Of a DNA stretch of 64,000 bases, positions 25,101 through 37,100 are shown one piece after another. Within the stretch, counting starts at the first letter, position 1; each line of letters starts with the position of its first letter. The notes under the pieces are model-generated. The model saw only the letters and a program-made list of their open reading frames with translations, did not search any database and was not told the DNA's origin. The position numbers and the translations under genes were made by a program. This DNA comes from Membranipora membranacea (taxonomy: Eukaryota > Bryozoa > Gymnolaemata > Cheilostomatida > Membraniporidae), in NCBI GenBank assembly GCA_914767715.1, contig OU612065.1, positions 36,146,001-36,210,000 on the forward strand, written 5' to 3'.

Positions 25101-28100
25101 TATAGAGGAAGTGAATATATCTGGGAATAATGATCTGATATCCTTACCAGACTGGATTGGAGAACTCACGAGTCTTAAGAAGCTAAATGTGTCTGCATGT
25201 GGCCTCACTCACCTGCCTAACAGGTAAGTAAATATTATGATTTCATTTTTCTCAATAATAATTCTTACATCAGTGTCTTCATCAGTGATAAAATGACTCT
25301 TCATGTGATTTTAGATATGTCAAAGGTAGTTTACAATATGTTTATAATATCATTTAAAACTTTGATACTGGTAGGTATAAAACGATGTAAAAAAATTTCT
25401 GTCTTAATATATGGCATCCTGTATGAGTTTCTGATCAAAGGGTTGCACTTGTCCAGAATACAAGTATCAAAAATCATAAAAGTTGTAAGCAGTATTTTCA
25501 ATCCTATTACACACCAAAGATTTGGCATAACAAAGTAGGAAGCAGAAAAAAACCATCAAAGTTCCTTCGAAGGAAAAATTGCTTAGTTAAGGGTAGAAAT
25601 TATTTTGTTTCTTCTAAATATTGATGCTAGTCATCGGATATTTACAGGCAATATCTGCCTGGTACACATATTATGTGCTGTTTTACTGACCAATGCATAA
25701 TTATGAAAAGTGACGCATGGGACAAAATGCAATAATGTCACATTTAATGAGACAAAATGTTTTATTGTCCAGTAAACACTACCGATATCCCACAACAGGC
25801 CTAATCCCATCACAAAATATATTTGAAAAGAGTTTGTTTGCTCCCTTCAGACTTGGATGTGAGATCTAATGAAAAAAAAACGGGGTGTTTTATTAGGCTT
25901 AAAATTGTTGCCATAAAGCTACTATCAAATTTATTTAATTTTGTTCAATTTCCATAATTTGTCGCAAAGAATATGGTAGAACTCTCAACCAGTCAAAAAT
26001 AGATATGATTTTCTAGTTTTATTTTTGTATTTATCAGTATGACAAATATAATGAGAACGTGATTTACTGTTCTGTTCCGCGTCCTGCGCGTCACAGCTGG
26101 CAGATCGATAGTGTGATATATTACGATAAACACAACAAGATTAGATAAATGTGTGTTACACCACATTATTCTATACATCCACATCATTTGAAATAAAAAA
26201 ATATCGATCTCACTGTACCTTAAGTTCAGTAGTAATAATACAAAGTCAGCATTTTTTGTGAGATTTCTGTCCCGTGTGTCACAATATAATTTCACTTTAG
26301 CCATAATCCTAAATTTTGTGACAAATATTCTGTTAGAAGTTGTTTCCAATGCATAACAGCTTAGATACCTGTATTAGCCTAATGTTTCCTTTCAGTTTTA
26401 CGATTTTAAACAGAACCAAACTTTCTTTCCCAAGCGTCACGTCCCAGGCGTCACAGGTTGGAGGCAACTTTCACGGCTAATCATGGCTATCACAAAATGA
26501 TGCGGAATTCTTTTGTTGTAGCGTTTTCACTTCCTCATTAGAATGAATCAAAGGTTTTTCTTTTAACAGCATCTCTATTTCAGAAGAGACCATAATTATG
26601 CAAAGTATCACCATATTTTATGAGTTTTCTGGTCCTGGTCCATCACAACACTGAAAAGGCTCTGTAAACTTAAAGTTGTTCTTGAGTATGTATATGGGTG
26701 GAACAGATGTAGCAAACTAACGCTTTCCTCATTATACATATACTAAACATACAACATTGACCTGATGTTGCGAATGTGCTGTCCGTCACACCCCCTTAAA
26801 ATTGGCCTGGCCCATTTTAGATAATTCAAAGATAGTTTACAATTATTCAAAAGGCTATATGTTTATAATATCATATCATTTAAAACTTTTATACTGGTAG
26901 GTATAAAACTATCTAAAAATGTTTCTGTCCTAAAATTTGGCATCCTGTGTGAGTTTCTAATAAAAGAGTAAAGACTAAAATTGTAAGCAGTATTTTCAAT
27001 CCTATTACACACCAAAAATTCGCCATAAAAAGTAGGAAGCAGTTTCTCTCTATTACTCTGGGTAAAGCAGTAAAACCTTGTCCTGAGCTTTCTATAGATA
27101 TAATGAGTGTTCTAATGCCACTATAGGTCGTAGCTAAAATATGTACCTTAATAATTAAAATGCTTCACTTTCTCAATAGGTTGGCTTTTTATAAAAAAAG
27201 ATAATCATAAATAGCATATGTTCTGCTATAAAGATCAGCACCATCTCCCTTGTTATCTAAGCATTGATTGTTAACTGATCTGCACTGGTCTGAAAATTGT
27301 TTGGCTACATCAAAATAAAATTCTTCATATTTTTTTAAGTCTCACAATAGCCCTGTCATCAGATAATACAAAAATTTGACATTGTCATGTCCTGAGCAAA
27401 TTAAATCTGTGTATATAAAAAAAGCACTTGTGATAAAACACACCCTTGAGGGTACCCTATATTAAAAGATTAAACATCAGGTTTACTGTCACCAACTGGA
27501 ACATGTTGTTGCCTATCGTCAAGAAAGCCCAAACCCCAAACGGTTAGTTAGAGATAATATATATTTGCACATTACGGTCTCTTAGGTTATCTCATATAAT
27601 ATTTGGCACAATAGTAGTAAAAGCTGATATGAAATAAATATACATGAAACACTTTAGCATATGAACTTGGATTCTCTAAATGTGATCCTATATGGAGTGC
27701 AAAGAAATACAAGCATCCGTAGTGCTGCTGTCTTTCCTATATACAAATTGATTATTATCCAAAGATAAGATGTGTTAAGAAGTGTTGGATCTCAGCTAGA
27801 TTTTAAAGGCACCTGATTGGTCAACCTCAACATAATATGTCATCACTAATGGTGGATGGCTGGAGAAGAAGATACTCCTTACATTTTGAGAGCTCATATA
27901 ACTCCATTCAAAGCTACTGGCTAGATGTTTTGATGCCACAACTCTCTATTTAAATTTTTGACTGGTGGCACTGCTGGGCAAGGCCCAGCTGTGTCAGCAG
28001 TGGTTTAAGGGCAATTGGACAGAAATATATCGATTATACCTAATGTTTACGGTTATCGCTTCTGGTCGGTAGTGGCAGCAATTGATTTTTGTTATTTTGG

Positions 28101-31100
28101 GATATATATCATTTCTAAAAATACTGAATCACAATTTGAAATAATTCTCAGAGTCAGTCAGTCAGATTCAGTCTATGTGAGACCGCCTCTAAAATCAGTA
28201 ACATAATAGAAGCAGCTTTGTTATCCAGATACAGTCTAGTGGAAGATTACTGGAGAAAATCTGTCTTCTAATATACTTTTTTGACCTATTTAGCTGGAGT
28301 TTGAATGCCATTTAAGGCCAACAAAGGCCATTCTCTAAGACAAAACACAATGGAAAAGAAACAAAGGAGGAGAATTTTTTGTTTAATTTTTTTTAATTAA
28401 TTTCTTTGCTGGTGAATATTTGCCTGTTCAGCTGTCTTCAGGACACCTTTTTTATCATTTACCTTATATCGGCTTGTTTCCATAATAATCAAGGAATTTG
28501 AAAATTGTCAATTAGTTGGAAAGGGCTTTAATCTCGTTCAACTATCAGTGTGCTAATGCAACATCAAGACAAATATCCTAAACGCCTTGCACTGACTTCG
28601 ATCAGCGCAAACATCATCTGCATCAGAAACCAATGAGATAACAGTGTCCTCTTAATAAAGAGAGGAAGCCTGTTGAGAGCCAGAATACAACAATATAATA
28701 TTGATTTATCTCATTGCCTTTTTTATATGGATTGTTACGATTCACACCATTCTTGCGGCCAACTTCTTATTTGTCTAGAAAGTAAGATCACTACTTAGGA
28801 ACTTATTAAATTATGTCTGAAAATTCTTAATCATGATTGGAATTAATTCTCATCCAATTTTAGTCAGATATATGTCTATGTCTGTTAGTCTATGCGATAC
28901 TGCCTTTAGAAGTCTTTTTGGCGATTAGAGAAAAATATCACAGGCTACATAAAATATACCCAATAGTGATTCGGGTACACTGATATCACGAATTGGTAAT
29001 ATTCATTAGTTGAGAGGATATAACAAATAACATGCAAATGAATAAAATCTGGTGAAATTGCCCTCTGTGCCACCCTTCTCCTAATTGTTCAACTGGTTCT
29101 ACTGATAATAATTGTGTAAACACTGTGTTAAGTCTGAAATATTGGCGATTTATAGAGGATTCAACAACAAAAATGATGAATGAGCTCCTTAAAACATCAA
29201 ATATTGGAATCATGAGCAGTTAACAATTCAAGATGACAAATGCTCTGGTGAAACAATAATATGATACATCTGTTTGAGATGTCCTGTTACCTAATACCTA
29301 ATACAGTGTGACATGACTGCTTGTGAAAGTCTGATACATGTTTACCTATTTGTTGGCCGTAGTGCCTTGTAAGTATATCATTGACAAACCTCTGCGGAGG
29401 TTTGTCCCTGAAATGGTTCCAGGTTCGCCCTGGTCGGTAGTTGATCATAAGCTGCACCAACCAAAAGGCTGGTACTTTGTGGCTCCATCGACCAAATTTC
29501 TGTCCATTCGATTGGTATATTATTCCTCCAATCTAATACAAGATAATCAAGACTGGTATCTGAACTTATTTCTCTTTTGTAGCATGTCAAAACTGGTAAA
29601 TTTGGAGAAACTTGATCTCAGAGGTAACCCCTCTCTCCTCTCAATCCCTGCTGGTGTCTGTCAACTCAGTAAACTGAAGAAAATAGACTGTGATGAATGT
29701 AACGCACTGACGAGTCCTCCATATGCTGTCTATACACAGGGGCTTGCTGCAATGAGAAAATACTTTACAGATCTGGAAGAAAATAGGGAGACGAACATAA
29801 AGTTTGTTCCAGTCACTGTTTTTGGTCAAACCATGGCCGGAAAAAGCAGTCTTGTTCGGTCAATGCAGAAAAATGAACGTGTTTTGACTTTGCGATGTGA
29901 CAATAGCAAGCTAGATGAGGCTACCAAAGTGTTCAAGGTGTGCGAGGCAGAGGTCGATGACAAATACAAATTAGTATTCCATGACTTTGGTGGGCAGGCG
30001 ATTTATCAGTTTGCCTACCAATTGTCAGATAGATCCCAGTACGTTCCCATGCTCGTCATAGACATTGCTGAATTTGACCGTCTGGTAACTGAACAGGGAG
30101 AAGAAGTTGCCTGTGAAACAGTTTGTTTTCAATGGCTCTCCCACCTCTACCTTGCAAGCCCCAAGGCAGGCCCGCCATTTGTAGTGTTGACCCACTGTGA
30201 TGTTATCGATAGCCAAATCTGCGAAACTAGGCTGAGATTGCTGATAGAAGTATCAGAACGCTTACGATCAATATTATTAAAGGAGGAGAAAGCCATGGTA
30301 CCAGAGAAAAGCCCAATTTTGATCATGAAAAGTTTCCAGGATACATCCCAGCCCCTTCTCACTCATCACACACCACGCTTCTTTTACAAAGATTCTGCCA
30401 CTGAAGTAATTTGTGATCTGAAAACCTTCCTCGTGTCTATTGGATTATCGCTGCTCACAGAAATACCAGGTAGCTGGTATGTTCTGATGGAACTGTTTGC
30501 AAACAACAAGCAGCCATACCTGACGCTAAAAGAGCTAGACAAGCTATTTCCTGGTGACAAAGACCGCGTAATTCTTCAATACCTAAATGAAATAGGAACA
30601 ATCAAGTGGTACAGTAATAGAGAAAACCTATCCAATATAGTGTTCCATCGAATCGAGCTGCTCACACGCCTGATCGAGTTGCTCTACGACCATTCCAGAA
30701 AGGATACCTGGGATCAGCGGATAAAGAGTTTCCAAGCTTTTGAGGATGTGAGTCAGAATGTGAGAATAAACAAAAGGAAATACAACGACATGATTAGATC
30801 CTTCCTAGACACTGGGGTCATAAGGGATATTCTGCTACATCATCTAATCAGCCAAGAGTCTGAGGTTAGACCGGAGGTGGCAATAGAAGTATTGAAGGTG
30901 TTCCATCTGATCTGCGGTCCAGTACAGAAGGGTAGTGAGAGTCACTATGTCATCCCATACTTCAGTCCGAGAGTAATCACAGTAGAGGAATCTGGGAAAT
31001 ACATCCCTTTGAAAGTTGACATTTGTTTCAATGGATTGGCACTTCCAAGCTATGCATATGATCTGCTTACAGCAATATTTGTCAACCTCCATATCACACC

Positions 31101-34100
31101 TTCCAATCACATTGATGTCGGCTGCAACGGTGCTTGTGTTAGTGAAAACAACCGCACAATCAAGTATTTATTTCACGACCGTATTGAGAAAACCGTTACA
31201 CTTATCATACTATCACCAACAGAAGAAGTACCCACATCCTGGGACAGCCTGCTGAAGACTTTGCAACATTTGGCATCACAGCTAGAAGAAGTGTGGAAGG
31301 GAGCTCACTGGGAGGCAGTGTTTTACTGCTCACACTGTCTGCTTACCAAACAGGAAGACCCAACAACTCAGATCGATCCTGAATGGCAAAATAGAGCAGA
31401 GCGACAGTATACAGGGAAAGAAGTTTGTGTCTGCCAAACAGCTGGAGGTCGATCATCGGTTCCTCATCCATTCCTCTATCCATGTAAGTTCATCTCACAA
31501 CTTTTGTAATCTAGATCATCTGTTACTTATGATCAAAACCACTAGAATATACTATTTTTGTGCCGATTTCTACTTTAATAACTTATTCTCTTGTAACATA
31601 TTCATTTATTAGGTAGCAGCATCACAGAGGAGGGGATACATACTTTAGATGAATATATGTCAGGCCTTGAAGCGGAGAAGAGACAACTAGGTCAGTCATT
31701 TATATTCCTTATTATAACATATCAGTATCATAAACCGGTGATGAACTTTGTTAATGTAAGACGGATCACTCTGTGCATGGTTGACTATTTATACCATTTC
31801 CATTTCTTAGTGTGCCTTGATGAATGATTGAAATTCAAGATTCTTCTAAAATTAACAATCTTGATAAAAATGAATATGTTTGGCTGAATCAAGTTTTTGA
31901 ATGGTTATTTAAATTTAATGGTTAGTCAACCTGCTACTATCCACAACGCTACAGGTGTTGGAGGCATCTCCAAAGTCTCCGCAAAAGCCTTACAATCCAT
32001 TATAAGCTTTACATCTTCTTTCCAGCTACAGCCTCATCACCATCTACCCCTCCTGATGTACCACCTCCGGCTGATCTACAGACAGCACAGATAGATGAGA
32101 TTGTGGGTATGGTGAACTCAGATACAGCATTGATAACCCTGGACCCAACAACAGCCGATCCATCCGGTCCTCACTTTGCTACTCAGGTAAGAGTTGTACA
32201 CGAGAATATAACAGTTTGTTGAAACCTATCCCTCACAGAGAAAATAGAAATGAAAATGCATAACACTGGAAGCAGCAAGCCAATCAGATCTTTGAAATTC
32301 TGCAGAAGTCAGCATACTATATCATTATCTGTACAAGTGTTTATGTAATTTGCAGAGGGTTTACGAAATGTCTGAAACTCGTGGAAGAGCTCTGATTTTA
32401 TCAAACTCATACAACAACACGAGAGAAGGGTCAGCTCAAGATTATATGAATATTAAACAAATGCTTGACAAGTTCGGATTCATTACTGTAGGAGGTCACA
32501 AAACCTACACTGCACAGGTAATCGATCTGCATTGCTACTCTGTAACATCATATCATGCACAGCTCTTTATCTCCAAACCCATCACCATTCCAAATTGATT
32601 TTAGAGTCTCAATGTACCATATTTGTCCTCTCTAAATTTAACACACACAACATATATATTTTATATTTAGAACTGTTTTGAATCAGTATTGGCGTCATTG
32701 ATAATTTATAGGGACAAGGTTATTCAAGTAATTAGGTATTTGAAAGCTGATTGATCTCAATTTATGCGACACAATCACTGAAAAGTTCTTAAAAATTTGG
32801 CAACAAAACAGGCAGACATCAATATAAATAACCATCCGAAATCATAATTTTTTTCCCAACCTACGCCCCACGATCTATCTCAAAAGCGGCGTTCAGGAAA
32901 GGCAGTTTATGATTGATGGTTGAGGTTTATGATTTATGATTTCCCTATATACCGCTGTCAATATTGAAATTCACTGTTGCAATAAAATCCTATGATCTTG
33001 AAGTGTGATGAGTCAACACATGGAATTCCATTCAATTACATAGAAAAGAGAGTTTTCTGAGCTCGAATTGGAGTTGTCCTCTCTCAATTTGGGTACTGTA
33101 CCGTCTGCTTTGTATTATATCTCTACAGCTTTAGAATCATTAAAAACCTAGAATGGCATGCTTTTTCAAATCATTAAGGGTTTAAGAGCTGATAAATCTC
33201 GGGTTCAGTGACAAAAACTGCGAATAATTCCAGAGAATTTGTCAACAAAATGAGCAGAAATTGATATAAACAGACAGTCAATACCAAAAAGAATTTCCCA
33301 AGCCATGTCCCCATGAAATTTCAATGGGGAAGATGCTGATTCAGAAAGATTTTTTTCTCTTTGATTAGGTTTTTTAAAGATATTCCCATTTCTGCTCCCA
33401 TTTATGCTGCATGGGGAGAACACGACTCGGAAAATAGGCTCAGATTCGAGCTGGTAAACTGTCTACTGCATTACATCATTTCAACCACTCTCTCACTCCC
33501 ACCCCCCCCCCCCCCCCACACTCACTCACTCTTTCTATTACCGTTTGTTTAGAGGATCGTCGCGGATATCAATTCAGAAACACAGCTCACAGATGGAGAC
33601 ACAGGAGAATCATTACATAAACATCTCAACTCATTTGTGCTAGTCATTACAAGTCACGGTCTTGAAGGGTCTGTATCTGGTTATGATGGTAAACATCTCA
33701 AAATCACAGAAATATTGGGACTTCTCTCACCCAAGAACTTTCCTGCTATGAAAGGGAAGCCCAAGCTTGTGATTATACAGGCTTGCGCTGGTAGTAAGTA
33801 TATTTATTTAATATTAGTTTTACCATTTTGATATATTTCTGATAAAATCAACAAAGAGACTAACTTGTTTTTAGATGTGTGAGGGGCGAAAACACACGAC
33901 CCTCGTATTGAACGTCAATTACAAGAGCAATAGGTTCCGTCCTGCACACTTCTTGTGTTTACTATATGAACGTATGATTTAAGTACTAATATTATTATAG
34001 TTGTTTTATAGTTGTTCTCTATGGTGTAATAGTATAACTGTGCAATGGTAAAATAATGTAATGGTTAGCACTTCTAAACAAAGGACTTGAATGCAACTTT

Positions 34101-37100
34101 GCAAATGTTACTCCTTGCTAATAGTACGGGACACCCCTTGCTCATAGCTCAAACAAATTAAATATCAATTAGATCTATAAACCAGACAAGATTAGCCAAG
34201 TTACAATTAAACAAGGAGTAACAGGAGTAACAGTCCCCTGTTACTCCTTGCTATTAGAGATTATGAATGCTACTATTTATGAATAACAGTAGAGAGTGAA
34301 AATCCAGTATTAATATGGCTGGACTAAAGCGCGAAATATAACAAGCGCAAAGATTAACAGTATAGCTAGCCACGACACTTACCACGAAAATGCCAATAGA
34401 ATTGCTTCTCTCAGAAATCAGGTTCAAGATATATTTGATCCGCCGCGGGAAGGTTGCAAGTGGCTGTTTTGCAATATCAAATGGACCCTCAACAACGTTT
34501 TCGACGATCAGTCGAAAGAACCAAGGACTTTTTCTTGCCTTGAACTGGAGCTTTATCAATAATTAATTGGAAGGGTTTCAACCTCGAATATTGCCTTGAA
34601 ATAAAAATTAAGATTTTTCAACAATGTGATAAACTTACCTCGCCATCAAATGAAGGTCTGCTCCTTGCTCCCTTCAGCCGGAATTCGATATACGTGATTT
34701 GAACTAGTTCAATAATTTCACCAAGTTGTTGGTTTATGTTCTTTCTTTATTTTGTGATTCAAATTAATTTGATAATTTCAACAAGTAGTTTGTTTGTGCT
34801 CTATCTTCATTGAGGGTCTCAGTTTGAAAATTAGTACTCTGTCAGAGGGAATCAAAAGTGTACTACTCCTTAGCTATCCCTAAGATGAGCTGCCGCTTGC
34901 GTTTTCTGCAGTTCTTTATAAAGTCATATTATTTGTTGAGTTATTCTTTCTTCAGCAAGCATCACTTGACAATCAAATACTTGGATAACTGAAAATCTAA
35001 AAATTCTGAAAATCTAAAATAATCTCATCTAGTAAATTATAAAATTATTGTCGGTTGAAAGTAGAAATAAAAATCTAAAATTATGAAAATCTAAAATAAT
35101 CTCATCTAATAAATTATAAAAGTATTGTCAGTTGAAAGTAGTAACTAAAATCTAAAATTATGAAAGTAGTAAACATTGATTATATATTATGATTTCATAA
35201 AAATGTACGCGTTAACAAATATTTCCATTTAATAAAATGTAGGCTTCTATTCCGAATGATTGTACTAGTTGTAATAATTATAATAATTTATGTGTCTATA
35301 GTGAGGTGTAGTGTGGTGTATTGTAGTGTAGTGTGGTGTATTGTATTGTAGCGTAGTGTGGTGTATTGTTGCGTTGCGCAGCGGATGCTTTCGGTATCGT
35401 TTTCGTCATCGTCTCCTTCGTTTCTAGACAAAGATATACACATCCGGATTACCATGTGGAGCCGCACTTGATATTATATTGTTCAGGGGTTATGATTACT
35501 ATTTTTTGGTTATCAGTTTTACACATGGTGTTGATGCCATTTCGCATACCTACAGATGCCATACTTATAATTTTTATTACACCTCATCATCACTGATAAG
35601 CCACACCTTTACTATAGACTGTTGATGATGGGAAAACATGTTATTGGGCATAGCGGAAAATACTCTTTAGTGTTATTAACCTCGATAAACTGTTGAAGCC
35701 TATGAAAATAGATGATCAGGTCGAACTTATTTAATTCATCTTGATTTGTCACTTGGTAGGTAGAAGAGAAATGTTTCTCACAGATACGCCCTCGCCTCAA
35801 GTAACACTCAATCAAAGTCCACCTACGGTAGAGACCCTCAATCAGCCTTCTGTCTCATGTGATGAGGACAATGATGAGGAAAGCGCTGACCACATCGATG
35901 AATCACCTACTGCTGTCGCTCATAATATCTCTACAGCCGACTTTATTATCATGCAGTCAAGCTTTGATTGTAAGTTTTCAGAGAGTTGTATATGTTATGT
36001 TATGTTATATTATATATTAAATAATCAATAGAAATCCCATTCTCATGGCGAAATCCAACTGAATCCAACTTGAGTTCAAGTTGTCTCCCTATTACCAATC
36101 AGGAGATAATTCTAAGTTTTATAGATACCAAGGGCGCGAATTTACCTATTATTACCATGTTCAATAAGAGATTGATTTAGTAAGCAATTCCTGGCCAGTC
36201 ACCAAGTTTAATCCATGGTGTCATTCTGTAGGGTATTCCACTACATAGCATAAGTAGAATAATATACACAAATGAAAAAGAGTCAGATCAAAGATCTTAC
36301 TATGTGATAGATCAGCAAAGATAACACAATCATGATATGTCATGCAGTAGGAAATCAATATGTTGTGTATGTGTTAAACTGACAAGCTGACAAAACTGAC
36401 AATCTGAAACTTCATTTACATTTTTCAGCGTTTATGTCATTTCGGAGAGTTGCAGTCGGTTCAGTATTTATTCGTAGCCTGGTATCAACATTCTATAGAT
36501 ACGCTGCTACACATCACCTTGAGGAACTGGCAGCAATTGTAAGTTTTAGAGAATAGACACTACTGCTATGTTTATTAATACCCAATGCATTGGAGAAGTT
36601 TTGCCACAGACAAATAGTGTTTAATACCCACTTTGTCTGATTACGTTAACTCTTTGGTTTCGTCAAGAATGTTAAATTGCCATGCCCAAGTTTCTGAACA
36701 TGCCCCACAAGTGAAATATCTCCCTTAGGTGAACTCTGCTTGAGCTATGATATACGGTGTGTTCGCATAACACATAAATATACCGTAACTCAATGACATT
36801 TAGAAATCCATTTTTATCCTCAATAGTATCTCAGTTCAGTATTTCACATTGAGATACCGATTTTGCTAGATCAAACTCTTCAATTTATCCAAGAAGAGTC
36901 ATGTATTGGCTGGCTGGCATCCCAGGCATTTGGTCTCATAAACTAAGCAAGAAATAAGTTTGTTCATAAACAACTAAATCAACGCTTAATAACGCTAAAA
37001 TTATTTTCAAGAAAATAACAAGTTGGTTGATTTCAGGTCTCAAAACCTTTTTTTAGGAAAAGACCAGTACTAGTTCGTACCTCACACTTATATATATGTG

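Larger units (their letters stand above)
33794..35759 (+). other. 1.97-kb intron between p20 and the inter-subunit linker
   Basis: Contains a short hairpin at about 34212-34250 (CAAGGAGTAACAGG with its complement), an ORF fragment (34314-34562), two direct copies of about 90 bp at about 34985-35165 (AAAATCTAAAATAATCTCATC core), and a GTGTAGTGTGGTGTATT low-complexity repeat at about 35300-35370. Confidence 0.5.

Noticed and set aside
25993-26349. 118-residue minus-strand ORF
   Set aside because: AT-rich composition, no domain, no splice context or homologous copy to support it.
29338-29582. N-terminal extension of the Roc-COR exon starting at ATG 29338
   Set aside because: 29341-29420 is homologous to intron modules at 1726, 17647, 18966 and 23430, and a good acceptor in the correct phase lies at 29581-29582.
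34254-34559. 101-residue minus-strand ORF in the caspase intron
   Set aside because: Antisense to a plus-strand frame that looks more protein-like; no recognisable motif.
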